Part shown: positions 25,844-35,565 of the stretch, piece after piece
How positions within the stretch are numbered: position 1 is the first letter of the stretch
Layout of the letters: every line of letters starts with the position of its first letter
The notes under the pieces: model-generated
What the model saw: only the letters and a program-made list of their open reading frames with translations
Told to the model about the DNA's origin: nothing
Database searches by the model: none
Made by a program: the position numbers and the translations under genes
Source of the DNA: Flammeovirga sp. OC4
Lineage (GTDB): Bacteria; Bacteroidota; Bacteroidia; Cytophagales; Flammeovirgaceae
DNA length: 64,000 nt
NCBI RefSeq assembly: GCF_000812565.1
Contig: NZ_JTAM01000022.1
Location: 62,001-126,000, forward strand
Reading direction: 5' to 3'

Positions 25844-27367
25844 TTAATTTATTGAAACATCTTCTAATTCTAATGCACTTGCTGATTGTTGTAATTGTCT
25901 TCTTTCTGAAAGATCAGACTGAATTTTAATGTTAAAGTCTTTCGTAATCACATAAAAAATAAGAGAGATAACGGATACCATAAAGGTGGTGGCAGGTACT
26001 AAGGAAGCCGTTAATCGGATTCCGAAAATCGCTTCTGTTGACTGTACTATATTAGGTTCGTAACCATAAACTGATACGATCCACCCACACAATGCTCCTC
26101 CTAACCCAAGCCCTGCTTTCAAGGCAAAAACAATCCCTGAGAACACAAACCCGGTCGCTCTTCTATTGTATTTCCATTCTGAATAATCAGCTACATCACC
26201 CATCATTGCCCATAAAAGTGGGATAGTTGGGGCATAGAAAAGGGACTTCAGGATATTTAAAGTGAATGCTACCCCAACGTTATCTTCTGGAACAAAAAAG
26301 AACAATCCCGTAAACACTGCTGTCAAAAATAGACAAACAATAAATGTATTACGCTTTCCGAATCTCTTGGCTAAAGGAGCTGATAATGTCAGTACTCCTA
26401 TGATGGTTACAAACTGACCGATCATATTGAAAAAGCTAAATCCTACGCTAAATGCATTACTCTTATCCGGCAATGCCAGCAACCCAAAAGTGCCCATTAG
26501 TTTTTGTAATAGAGAAGGGTCTCCGCTTGTATTTTGAATTAAATTGAATTGTTCGAGGAATGAAAAAATGGCTTCTGGTTTCATGTAATAGCTAAAGAAG
26601 TAATACATTCCTCCTCCCCATAATGATAAGGTTGTGAAAATGAAAAGCGTCACGATAAACATCGAGAACCAAGGTCCGTTTTTCTTCAGATCATTAAAAT
26701 CTTGTTTGATACTTGTCTTTTGTGATGGTGGCGGTGTGATTCTTTCTTTGGTTGATAAGAAGGTAATCACAAAAAACACAATTGCTACTAACGAAAATAT
26801 ACCTATTGTAATCGACCACCCTTTTTGATCATCACCTTGCCCAAACTTATCAACCAATGGTAAAGTAAAACCTTGTACCACCAATGAGGCAATCATGGCC
26901 AATACAAATCTGACAGAACCAATATTTGTTCTTTCATTAATATCACTTGACATCACTCCATGCAATGCAGAATAAGGCGTATTGTTAAGGGAATAGATTG
27001 CCATTAGGAGCGTGTATGTGATACCTGCGTAAATGACTTTATACCTTTCTGTAAGGTCAGGAGTGGTAAAAGCCAGAAAGAAAAATAATCCAAATGGAAT
27101 GGCTGTCCATAGTACCCAAGGTCTGTATTTCCCCCATTTTGTATTGGTCCTGTCAGACATAATTCCCACTACGGGGTCCACAAAAGCATCAATCACTCTT
27201 GCTAAAAGCAGTATGGTACCTGCGGCTGTGGCTTTTATGCCGAATACATCCGTATAAAAGCCCAATTGGAACACCAACATGATTTGGAATACAAAATTCA
27301 CGGAGCAATCACCAAGGCTGTAACCAATTTTCTCTTTTAAAGATACTTTTTGATTGTTCATTTTCAT
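25844..27367 (-). CDS. Glycoside-pentoside-hexuronide (GPH) cation symporter
   Basis: The 507-residue inner-membrane protein has about twelve hydrophobic segments and the GPH/MFS_2 signatures: an N-terminal KIGYSLGDCSVNFVFQ, the loop motif DRTNTKWGKYRPWVLW near 85-105, and the second loop APLAKRFGKRNTF. Relatives of the XynP/XylP/XynB type import xylosides with sodium or protons. Its position before a cytoplasmic GH43 enzyme supports uptake of xylo-oligosaccharides from the periplasm after SusCD import. Both genes form one transcript. Confidence 0.88.
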   Translation of the reverse strand: MKMNNQKVSLKEKIGYSLGDCSVNFVFQIMLVFQLGFYTDVFGIKATAAGTILLLARVIDAFVDPVVGIMSDRTNTKWGKYRPWVLWTAIPFGLFFFLAFTTPDLTERYKVIYAGITYTLLMAIYSLNNTPYSALHGVMSSDINERTNIGSVRFVLAMIASLVVQGFTLPLVDKFGQGDDQKGWSITIGIFSLVAIVFFVITFLSTKERITPPPSQKTSIKQDFNDLKKNGPWFSMFIVTLFIFTTLSLWGGGMYYFFSYYMKPEAIFSFLEQFNLIQNTSGDPSLLQKLMGTFGLLALPDKSNAFSVGFSFFNMIGQFVTIIGVLTLSAPLAKRFGKRNTFIVCLFLTAVFTGLFFFVPEDNVGVAFTLNILKSLFYAPTIPLLWAMMGDVADYSEWKYNRRATGFVFSGIVFALKAGLGLGGALCGWIVSVYGYEPNIVQSTEAIFGIRLTASLVPATTFMVSVISLIFYVITKDFNIKIQSDLSERRQLQQSASALELEDVSIN

Positions 27368-27374
27368 TTAATCT

Positions 27375-27560
27375 TAAGTAATAGATAGAAATATCGCGCA
27401 CCATGACTGAAGTCATGGGCAGGGAATACTAACTCCAACAACACTAAAGTGATGTTTCCGTTTTTTAAACCTTCAAGACTTCAGTCTTGATTTAAGTTTG
27501 CTTATCACCTGCCCATAGTTTTAACTATGGTGTACGAAACACCTCACTACTTTTTTGGTA
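27375..27560 (-). repeat. Multi-hairpin MITE-like element, copy 3
   Basis: Reverse-orientation copy upstream of the symporter gene. Its core runs from 27395 to 27537, and its right flank (CACCTCACTACTTTTTT) still matches the inner part of the full element's end; the outermost end is not recognisable. Confidence 0.82.
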
Positions 27561-27627
27561 AAAAATGCTTGTTTGTTAGGTGGAGAAAGTGGTACTACTA
27601 TTCCCAGCTTTCTCCCCATTGCTAACT

Positions 27628-28977
27628 CTATTCTTGAAGGCCTTCTAAGAAGCCTGTATGTGCTTTTTTGATGACGAAATCTTTATCATACAATAAAGGC
27701 CAATCATCGTGTCCTTGAACACTTGGTATCCAAGATTCATTATCTTTCAATCCCCAAATCGTCAAAGCGAACTTACTGCTTTCAGGAATTGCATTGTATA
27801 CTTCCACCACTTCTCTCACTTTGTCTTTTTGAGCAAATTCTCTTTCTTCCGTTGAAGAAGTAAGGTCATTATCAGGGTTGATTTTCACATCTAATTCTGA
27901 GAAGTGCATCAATAATCCTTTATCAGTGATCATTTTTGTATTCTCAGCAATCGCACTTTTTGATGGGCCATTGTAACTGATGTGCATTTGGAAACCTACA
28001 CCATCCAATGGGACATTATTCGTTTGGAAATTATCTACAATTTTACTGATCACACCATTCAGCTTCGTTTTATCCCAGCACAAGTTGTAATCATTGTAGA
28101 AAAGGAGACAATCAGGGTCTGCCTCTCTTGCCCATTCAAAACACTTCTGAATGTAGTTTTCACCCATTCTTTCTAAAAATACAGTGTTTCTATAATTGCC
28201 TCCTGCATCATCAATAGCCTCGTTAACCACATCCCAAGACACCACTTTTCCTTTGTATCTTGTTACCGTAGTTTTGATATAATCTTCTACCATGTCTGAG
28301 AATTCCTCATCTGTTCCTTCGAAATTCTCTACCCAACTTGGAGTGGCAGCATGCCAAATTAAAGCATGACCGTGTACTTCCATTCCGTTGTTTTGAGCGT
28401 ATTCCACCAACTGATCTGCCAATGTAAAATCATATCTTCCTTGCTCAGGATACATGATGTTCATTTTCATTTCCCATTCTGCCGAAATCTGATTGTACTC
28501 TCTTCTGTAAATTTCGTCATGCGTACCATTCAAACGGTTCACAATCGTAGCCATCCCGACTCTGAAGGTAGTAGCCACATCTTTTAGAGGAGTATCAGGC
28601 TCAACTCCATCCGCTTCCAAAGTAGTCACTGATTTGGAATTGGAGAACGTGGAAGTTTTTTCCTTCAGTTGAGCCTTCACTCTCAAATAAAAAGTCTGTC
28701 CGTTCGCTAATTCTTCAAAAGTATAAAAATCATCCTTTGTCACTACGCTTTCATAAGGAGCCACTAGGTTAGAGAAGTTTTCATCCGTAGCAAGGTTCAG
28801 CTCATAACTTTGAGCATTGACAACGCTTGTCCAATCTGCCGTAAAACTACTTGCTTTAAGATTTGAGATCTTATAAATATCAGGTGCTGAAAGTGTTACT
28901 TCCTGCTCTTTATTATCTACACAAGACTGTAATGAAAGTACTAATGCAGCCAATAGATATACTAAAATTCTTTTCAT
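27628..28977 (-). CDS. GH10 endo-xylanase, surface lipoprotein with N-terminal fibronectin III-like domain
   Basis: The 449-residue protein begins with a lipoprotein signal (LQSC, lipidated Cys19). Residues about 29-120 form a fibronectin type III-like domain. The GH10 barrel (about 133-445) has the acid/base Glu253 in WDVVNEAIDD and the nucleophile Glu361 in HFSELDVKI, with the HGHALIWH motif at 202-209. It is encoded immediately behind the glycan-binding lipoprotein gene of the SusCD operon, so it should sit on the outer membrane and trim xylan for import. A strong hairpin separates it from the genes upstream. Confidence 0.92.
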   Translation of the reverse strand: MKRILVYLLAALVLSLQSCVDNKEQEVTLSAPDIYKISNLKASSFTADWTSVVNAQSYELNLATDENFSNLVAPYESVVTKDDFYTFEELANGQTFYLRVKAQLKEKTSTFSNSKSVTTLEADGVEPDTPLKDVATTFRVGMATIVNRLNGTHDEIYRREYNQISAEWEMKMNIMYPEQGRYDFTLADQLVEYAQNNGMEVHGHALIWHAATPSWVENFEGTDEEFSDMVEDYIKTTVTRYKGKVVSWDVVNEAIDDAGGNYRNTVFLERMGENYIQKCFEWAREADPDCLLFYNDYNLCWDKTKLNGVISKIVDNFQTNNVPLDGVGFQMHISYNGPSKSAIAENTKMITDKGLLMHFSELDVKINPDNDLTSSTEEREFAQKDKVREVVEVYNAIPESSKFALTIWGLKDNESWIPSVQGHDDWPLLYDKDFVIKKAHTGFLEGLQE

Positions 28978-29001
28978 GATTCTATTATTTTCTAATTTTA
29001 A

Positions 29002-29034
29002 AAACAGTCCAGGGAATAGCTCCCTGGATTGTTT
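29002..29034 (-). terminator. Hairpin between the glycan-binding protein gene and the GH10 gene
   Basis: AAACAGTCCAGGGA (29002-29015) pairs with TCCCTGGATTGTTT (29021-29034), one G-U pair included, and is followed on the minus strand by a U-rich stretch. It should terminate or process part of the SusCD transcript and lower GH10 expression. Confidence 0.65.
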
Positions 29035-29044
29035 GTCTACACTA

Positions 29045-30268
29045 TTATTGTTCGAAATAGGTAATATTGTCTACATAATAATTACCTGCTGTATTTCCCT
29101 GAATGACCACCCAAGGGTATTCAGTACTACCATCTATCTGATCTACGAGGTTATATTCTAATGTTACCCATTTACCTGGTTCGACATCAAGGAAATAGCC
29201 TGTCTCAAAATCACTCTCCAGCTGTAATTTTAAGGAACCTGCTTGTTCGAAATACACATCCACCGTAATTTTATCTGCTGCCACACCTACAATCTGACCG
29301 TTTCTTACGGCATTGACTGAGAATGGATCTACTTGTGTCATCATCAATACAAAATCAGAAGCGTTTACAGCATCTACCGCAGGGTTGGCTACTACAGAAA
29401 CATCTTGTCCCCAAGCATTCCAATCTCCTACTTGCTCATCTTCAAAATCGCCATAAACTGTACCGTTGTTTCCACCGATATCTAACGCATAGTATTTGAT
29501 ATTGTCAATGTAGAAACTACCCGCTGTATTACCTTGGAAAAGGATCCAAGGGTATTCTTTTGCTGCATCTACTTGACCTTCTAAATCATACTCCAATGTT
29601 ACCCACTCACCTGCTGGCACCGCTTGGAAATAACCTGTAGCAAAATCACCTTCAATTTGAAGTTTTAATTCTCCTGCCACTTCCATATATACATCTACTA
29701 CGATCTTGGTAGCGAATGGCGTAACCTGTGGAATATTTCTCACTGCACTGTTTTGCCAAGGCTCTGTCTGCGTCATTTTTAATACTCTATCCGAAGGATT
29801 AACCGCAGAACCTGAAGGGTTGCTTACCACTGAAACATCTTGTCCCCAAGCATTCCAATCGCCAACTTCTCCATCTTCAAAATCACCTAACAGCAAGAAT
29901 GCATCCCCACCTACTGGTGGTAAATCAGGATCTCTTTGAGCAATTACAATTTCCTTTGAAACTGTATCTACACCCATATTATTTCCCGTATATAAAGTGA
30001 TTTTGTAAGTCCCTTCATTAGGATAATAAGTGGTATCAACACCTTGAGATCCTCTTACAAACGGCCCATCTTCTTTGAACTTCCATGAGCTCATGATTGA
30101 AGTTCCGGTAGACTGATTATCCAGTACAATATAGTTTGGATTTTCGCTTGAAGGAGTTGCCGTAAAAGCGGCTTTTGGCATTTCTTCCACTGGAGAAGAA
30201 TCCTCATTAGAACATCCCCATATCGAAAGAAGTCCTATAAGATATATGTATAATAAGTTCTTTTTCAT
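29045..30268 (-). CDS. Surface glycan-binding lipoprotein with PKD-like domain and duplicated binding domain
   Basis: The 407-residue protein has a lipobox (WGCS, Cys19). Residues about 30-110 resemble a PKD domain (AFTATPSSENPNYIVLDNQST). Two tandem homologous domains of about 120 residues follow (about 146-264 and 272-407); both start with FED-x-x-VGDWNAWGQDVSVV and end with GNTAG-x-[FY]Y[IV]DNI. The fold is probably a beta-sandwich like carbohydrate-binding modules. It lies third in the susC-susD order, where SusE/F-like or other surface glycan-binding proteins are encoded, so xylan binding is inferred. Confidence 0.78.
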   Translation of the reverse strand: MKKNLLYIYLIGLLSIWGCSNEDSSPVEEMPKAAFTATPSSENPNYIVLDNQSTGTSIMSSWKFKEDGPFVRGSQGVDTTYYPNEGTYKITLYTGNNMGVDTVSKEIVIAQRDPDLPPVGGDAFLLLGDFEDGEVGDWNAWGQDVSVVSNPSGSAVNPSDRVLKMTQTEPWQNSAVRNIPQVTPFATKIVVDVYMEVAGELKLQIEGDFATGYFQAVPAGEWVTLEYDLEGQVDAAKEYPWILFQGNTAGSFYIDNIKYYALDIGGNNGTVYGDFEDEQVGDWNAWGQDVSVVANPAVDAVNASDFVLMMTQVDPFSVNAVRNGQIVGVAADKITVDVYFEQAGSLKLQLESDFETGYFLDVEPGKWVTLEYNLVDQIDGSTEYPWVVIQGNTAGNYYVDNITYFEQ

Positions 30269-30300
30269 AGTTCATTCAATTTCAATTTGACAAGACACTA

Positions 30301-31770
30301 TTAGTAGCCAGGGTTTTGATCTGCAGCTGAGATTTCTGGATTCACATCAATCTCTTTTTGAGGAATAGGAAGTAATTCTGATTTACCAGCGACAAAACCT
30401 GTTCCTGCTAAAACTGTTGATGCTAAATCCCATCTTAATAGATCATTGAATCTCACTTGCTCCCCTGCCAATTCCACTTTTCTTTCGTGAATAATCGCTT
30501 GGAAGATATCTGATTTGCTTCCTACAGGATAAGTAGCGTTCATTTCACTAGAACCATACAAAGGCATATTGACTCTTGCTCTCACTTGGTTCATCAGTTC
30601 AATGGCTTTTGAAGCATTTCCTAATTCGTTTTCAGCCTCAGCCCACATCAATAATACATCTGAATAACGAATGACTCTGTGATTGATTCCTGATGCAATC
30701 TCTTCCTTAGGACGTTGGTAATAGTTCTGGTATTTCTTCCATGCCGCTCTGTGGTCTGGCAGACTTACAACTTCAGTTCCATTATTGAATAACTCACCGT
30801 CCGTATAAAAATTGGCAGTATAACGAGGATCATTGGCTTCATATTCGTCCAAAAGATCGTCTCCAGGATATGAGTTGAACCAGTCGTTCCAACCGTATTC
30901 TTGGCCTCTCAAAGAAACAAACTGCATTCCTGAAGCATCTTCTACCCACCAAGTATCTTGGTCTGACCAACCAAACTCACGTGTGAAACCTACCTCAAAT
31001 ACTGACTCTGAATTATATTCTGTTTCTTCCAAGAAGTTATCCATATAATCCTCTACTAAAGTATAGCCCGTCACATTTTGGAAAGCATTTGCTGCTTCTT
31101 GCCATTCTTTTCTGAACAAGTGCATTTTTCCTTTTAATGCCCATGCCGCGCCTGCCGTTGCTCTACCGCCATCAGTAGCTCCTTGAGTTGGTAATAATGA
31201 AGCTGCCACTTCTAAATCATTTAAAATAAATTGATATACCTCTTCTTTTGTAGATCTAGGTTGAGGTACGTCAGTAAGCTCTGGATAAATAGGTACTCCG
31301 CCAAATCGAGTCACTAACAAATGATAGTAAAACGCTCTCATAAAATGGGTTTCTCCTAAAGCTTTATCCACATCATCTTGTGTCACATTTTCAAACTTAT
31401 CTTTATTTGAAATGACAAAGTTGGCTTTATTAATACCTCTGAAACAGTTGTCCCAATAGGTAAAAATACCTTCATGGTTGGAATCAAAAGTAAAGTTATA
31501 ATACTGACGTTTGTCTGCTTCATGCTGAGGGTTGAGTTCTACTTCATGTCCCATATTATCATTCATAAAAAATAAATGACGGATGTAAAGTCCTTTGGAC
31601 TGAAGGTTGACATAAGAAGCATCCACAGAAGATTGCAACTGTGATTTATTCTTAAAATAAGTGTCTTCTGTCAGTTCATTTGGATTGGAAACGTTGAGGA
31701 AATCTGTACTACAGCTACTTCCAAAAACGATCATCAATAATGATAAATATATAGAGTTTCTTTTGTTCAT
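30301..31770 (-). CDS. SusD/RagB-family outer-membrane lipoprotein
   Basis: The 489-residue protein has a lipobox at SSCS (Cys20) and SusD hallmarks: the N-terminal SNPNELTEDTYFKN, helical TPR-like segments (FRGINKANFVISN, GETHFMRAFYYHLLV), and the C-terminal VIRYSDVLLMWAEAENELGN and RKVELAGEQVRFNDLLRW motifs. SusD proteins lie on the outer membrane as lids of SusC channels and bind the oligosaccharide. The gene is 4 bases from susC and is co-transcribed. Confidence 0.95.
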   Translation of the reverse strand: MNKRNSIYLSLLMIVFGSSCSTDFLNVSNPNELTEDTYFKNKSQLQSSVDASYVNLQSKGLYIRHLFFMNDNMGHEVELNPQHEADKRQYYNFTFDSNHEGIFTYWDNCFRGINKANFVISNKDKFENVTQDDVDKALGETHFMRAFYYHLLVTRFGGVPIYPELTDVPQPRSTKEEVYQFILNDLEVAASLLPTQGATDGGRATAGAAWALKGKMHLFRKEWQEAANAFQNVTGYTLVEDYMDNFLEETEYNSESVFEVGFTREFGWSDQDTWWVEDASGMQFVSLRGQEYGWNDWFNSYPGDDLLDEYEANDPRYTANFYTDGELFNNGTEVVSLPDHRAAWKKYQNYYQRPKEEIASGINHRVIRYSDVLLMWAEAENELGNASKAIELMNQVRARVNMPLYGSSEMNATYPVGSKSDIFQAIIHERKVELAGEQVRFNDLLRWDLASTVLAGTGFVAGKSELLPIPQKEIDVNPEISAADQNPGY

Positions 31771-31774
31771 GATT

Positions 31775-34700
31775 CTAGAAGTTTAATTGTAAACCGCCAA
31801 TGATTGTAACAGGAGTTGGGTAGTTACCTCTATCAATTCCAGTCTCTGCAGGGTTATTGCCACTTGCTGCAGCCGCTCCTACTTCAGGATCTAAACCTGA
31901 GTAATTTGTAATTGTAAATAGGTTTTGACCACTCACATAGAACCTACATCTAGAGATGTATTTTGATAATACATTCTTCGGTAAAGTATAGCCCAATGTC
32001 ACGTTTTTCAATCGGATATAAGAACCGTCTTCTACAAAGCGATCTGAAGTTCTTAAGTTGTCACCCGACTCGTTTAATCTTGGTACATCTGAATCTGGAT
32101 TCTCAGGTGTCCATGCATTCAACATCATAGGATTAGCATTGAAAAAACGTTGACCGCCTTCCAAGTACCATCTTGTAGTGTTGTAAATTTCATTGCCATA
32201 AGTACCGTTGAAGAAGATGTTCAAATCAAAGTTTTTGTAATTGAAATCCATATTCAAACCAAAAACAACATCTGGTGTAGGGTTACCAATAATGGTTCTG
32301 TCATGATGATCAATCACCCCATCAGGTACACCGTCAGGTCCTGAAATATCTCTGAATTTAATGTCACCAGGAGCAGTGTTAGAGGTTTGGATTGGAGAAG
32401 TATAAATCTCTTCCCATGATCTGAAAATACCAACCGTTTGATAACCGTAGAAGTGTCTTAATGGCTCTCCTTCAACACTTCTCAAAATAGATCCGTTGTT
32501 TTCGTAATAGCCTTCAAACAGTGTTTCACCACCTAAATCATTCACTCTGTTTTGCATGGTACTGATGTTCATATTTACAGCCCATTGCAATGCTTTTTCC
32601 TGATTTTTTACACCTAAATTGAATTCAAAACCGCTTACTTGTGCTGAACCTGCATTTTTAGCTTGAGTAGCATTTACCCCACCAATCGATGACACTTGTC
32701 TTACATTGATCAAAAGGTCATTACTCTCATTTTTATAATATTCAGCCGATAACGTCAAGCGGTCTTCAAAGAAACCTAAATCCACACCAACATTGGTCAT
32801 GTAAGTAGTTTCCCATTTCAAATCTGGGTTTGGCAAGTTACCTGCAGTTGTACCAAAGGCTTGATAAACGCCATTCGCTCCACCAAATACATAGCGGTGA
32901 TTTCCTGAAACGATAGAAGCTGAATATCTGTAATCACCAATATTGTCATTACCTACTGAACCGTAACTACCTCTTAGCTTTAATTGAGACATCCAATTAG
33001 TTTCAGGGATAAATGCTTCATCCAATACATTCCAACCTAATGAAAGAGAATAGAATCCTGCCCATCTGTTATTAACACCAAATCTTGAAGAGGCATCACG
33101 TCTGTATGAAGCAGCAAATAAGTATTTTCCATCATAATCATAATTCACACGACCTAAGTACCCTAGTTTTCCATAACCTACTTCGAAAGAACCACCGGTA
33201 AGATCAGTATTTGTAGTGTTCTTGATTTCATTTGTGATTTCGTTAAAACTTGATGTACCCGCATTCATATTTTTCTTTTCAATACGCTCTGCTACTAATA
33301 CTGCATTTACATTGTGCTTCCCGAATTGACGGCTGTAATTGGCTTGACCGATCAATGTCATCATAGCATGTGATCCGTATCCTTTTTCAATCAATGATCT
33401 TGAAGGACGAGCCAATGCTGATCCATCGTCATAAGCAGGAGAGAATAAATCATTGGTATAATTGAAGTAATCAATACCACCTTGCCCTTTAATAGAGAAA
33501 CCTTGGAATAGTTCTACTTCTGCAGAAAGCGTACCCATTAAATTCACTCTTCGGTTAGAAATTTCTGTATGCTCCAATACTCTCACTGGGTTTTCTGCAT
33601 CTTGACCATCCAATTGAATATCTGTACCTTGATAACCACCTAGATTGCTTGCATTGTATACGGTAAGGTAAGGAGGCATTTTGATGGCATGTTCTAATGC
33701 TGAACGCCCTGCACTAGTTTGTTCTGGCTTTTTCTCTGTACTAGAAACCGAGAACGTCTGTGCTACTTTTAATCTTCCCTTCGTATAGTTTGAGTTGGCT
33801 CTGAACATAAAACGTTCAATTCCTGTATTTTTCAATACCCCTTCTTGGTTCATGTAATTACCACTGATACGGTAATTGGTGTTCTCTCCACCTCCAGATA
33901 ATCCAATATTATAATTTTCTATGATGCCTTGTTGAAAGATCTCATCTTGCCAATTGGTATTGTACTTACTGATATCAGCATATTTGGGATCTTCCAATCG
34001 TCCTTCTGCTGCATTACCCCACATTTTAGAGTAAGCGATATAATCGTCACGCGACATTACATCATTTTGCTTTTGGACAGACTGAACACCTCTATATCCA
34101 TCAACATCAATTTTGATATCACCAGATTTACCTTTTTTAGTTGTCACTACTACTACACCATTGGCACCCTGAGCACCATAAATAGCCGTAGTTGAGGCAT
34201 CTTTTAGTACAGACATCGTCTCAATATCTGATGGGTTCAAATCCCCCAAACCTTGTACAATAATACCATCTACAACGATCAAGGGGTTATTTCCACTGGT
34301 ACCCATCACACCACGAATTTGCACGATAGGGTCACTACCAGGTGAACCATTATTGGTTACTGACACACCCGTTGCTCTACCTTGTAAAGCCTGATCTGCA
34401 GTATAAACAGGCGTAGAAGTAATCAGTTCTGAATCTACAGTAGCAATAGCACCGGTCACTTTAGCTCTTTCTTGAGTACCATAGCCTACCACTACAATTT
34501 CTTCCAATTGTTTCACATCTTCATTAAGTGAAATATTGATTTCTGCTTTAGTTCCTATGGATATTGTTTTCTCAATGTACCCGATATACTTAAAACGTAA
34601 CTCTGTTTTATCTACAGGTACTTCAATTGAGTAAGCACCATCAAAATTGGTAATTGTTCCAATAGTAGTCCCTACAATGTAGACATTTACACCTGGTAAG

Positions 34701-34849
34701 GGCATGTCATTACTGCTATCAACAACAACACCTTTAATGATTTTTGCATCTTGAGCATAGAGAAGTTTAGGAAATAGAAGAATGCAAAATAGAGTTATCA
34801 GGAGGCGTACCTTATTCGAAACACCTACCCTACATAAGTAATTGTTCAT
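31775..34849 (-). CDS. SusC/RagA-family TonB-dependent outer-membrane transporter
   Basis: The 1024-residue protein has a signal peptide ending in LYAQ, a carboxypeptidase-regulatory-like domain (about 38-110; GVVVDSSNDMPLPGVNVYI), the EEIVVVGYGTQ TonB-box-like segment, the plug with DQALQGRATGVSV and ASTTAIYGAQGANGVVVVTTKKG, and a large beta-barrel with the DPEVG and NLFTITNYSGLDPE end motifs. It imports xylo-oligosaccharides with energy from TonB. It is the first gene of the susC-susD-SGBP set; an upstream region of more than 400 bases separates it from the HTCS gene. Confidence 0.95.
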   Translation of the reverse strand: MNNYLCRVGVSNKVRLLITLFCILLFPKLLYAQDAKIIKGVVVDSSNDMPLPGVNVYIVGTTIGTITNFDGAYSIEVPVDKTELRFKYIGYIEKTISIGTKAEINISLNEDVKQLEEIVVVGYGTQERAKVTGAIATVDSELITSTPVYTADQALQGRATGVSVTNNGSPGSDPIVQIRGVMGTSGNNPLIVVDGIIVQGLGDLNPSDIETMSVLKDASTTAIYGAQGANGVVVVTTKKGKSGDIKIDVDGYRGVQSVQKQNDVMSRDDYIAYSKMWGNAAEGRLEDPKYADISKYNTNWQDEIFQQGIIENYNIGLSGGGENTNYRISGNYMNQEGVLKNTGIERFMFRANSNYTKGRLKVAQTFSVSSTEKKPEQTSAGRSALEHAIKMPPYLTVYNASNLGGYQGTDIQLDGQDAENPVRVLEHTEISNRRVNLMGTLSAEVELFQGFSIKGQGGIDYFNYTNDLFSPAYDDGSALARPSRSLIEKGYGSHAMMTLIGQANYSRQFGKHNVNAVLVAERIEKKNMNAGTSSFNEITNEIKNTTNTDLTGGSFEVGYGKLGYLGRVNYDYDGKYLFAASYRRDASSRFGVNNRWAGFYSLSLGWNVLDEAFIPETNWMSQLKLRGSYGSVGNDNIGDYRYSASIVSGNHRYVFGGANGVYQAFGTTAGNLPNPDLKWETTYMTNVGVDLGFFEDRLTLSAEYYKNESNDLLINVRQVSSIGGVNATQAKNAGSAQVSGFEFNLGVKNQEKALQWAVNMNISTMQNRVNDLGGETLFEGYYENNGSILRSVEGEPLRHFYGYQTVGIFRSWEEIYTSPIQTSNTAPGDIKFRDISGPDGVPDGVIDHHDRTIIGNPTPDVVFGLNMDFNYKNFDLNIFFNGTYGNEIYNTTRWYLEGGQRFFNANPMMLNAWTPENPDSDVPRLNESGDNLRTSDRFVEDGSYIRLKNVTLGYTLPKNVLSKYISRCRFYVSGQNLFTITNYSGLDPEVGAAAASGNNPAETGIDRGNYPTPVTIIGGLQLNF

Positions 34850-35341
34850 TTCATGTTCTATGTTAAATTCATCAGAAGCTGTATTTGTGGGTTTACTGAG
34901 AAACTTTCAAAATACAGTGAATAGTAAGAGTTAGCGTACATTAGAAGTCGAAATATTTTTAAGTAAAAGTCCGTTTCATTTTATTCATCAACTTTATTAT
35001 AGTAAAAAAATATGCCTTAGATAGGCTTGTTAATTGTGTCGAAACGATTGGCTTATTTTCTATGTCAATGACACAAAAAGAATAATAAGACCAACCAAAC
35101 TAGTTATAACCAAGACCTCTAGTACTACTAATTTCCTAGAGTGAACATTTTGTTCGCTTGACTTTTTTTTCATACTGCAAGTTGTAGAATTGTACTTTAT
35201 ACAAATAATAAAAATGGAGCTAAATATATCAATAATGACGCTGAGAGGCTGTTTTGCAACATTTTTCACAAGGCGTGCTTCATTTATTTTAGGACTATCA
35301 CTTAAAAAAATCATTTTAAAAACGTGTTGTATAATGCAAAT
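34850..35341. other. Upstream region of susC
   Basis: This region must hold the susC promoter and HTCS target, but I could not pick out a convincing consensus. At 35255-35285 it carries words (TGCAACATTTTTC and GCTTCATTT) related in reverse orientation to those at 24523-24561. Confidence 0.4.
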
Positions 35342-35499
35342 CAAAATATCGTGCACCACGACTAAAGTCATGGGCAAGTGATACTGACTCCAACAACACT
35401 AAAGTGATGTTTACGTTTTGAACCTTCAAGACTTCAGTCTTGATAAGGTTGAAGTATCACCTGCCCCTAGTTTTAACTATGGTGCACGAAGCACCAATT
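35342..35499 (-). repeat. Multi-hairpin MITE-like element, copy 4
   Basis: Reverse-orientation copy between susC and the HTCS gene. Both flanks of its core (CAAAATATC on the left, GAAGCACC on the right) match the inner flanks of the full-length copies; the outer ends are missing. Confidence 0.82.
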
Positions 35500-35510
35500 G
35501 TATAGCCACA

Positions 35511-35536
35511 AAAAAAACTCGATGTAACACCGAGTT
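35511..35536 (-). terminator. Intrinsic terminator of the HTCS gene
   Basis: AACTCG (35516-35521) pairs with CGAGTT (35531-35536) with further inner TGT/ACA pairing. On the minus strand it is followed by a run of T and lies 30 bases after the HTCS stop. Confidence 0.72.
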
Positions 35537-35565
35537 CTTCTTTACAATAAATATGTTTCTTGTTC

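Noticed and set aside
35060-35377. 105-codon frame on the minus strand upstream of susC
   Set aside because: It runs into repeat copy 4 and across the repeat-related words at 35255-35285; the composition is not protein-like.
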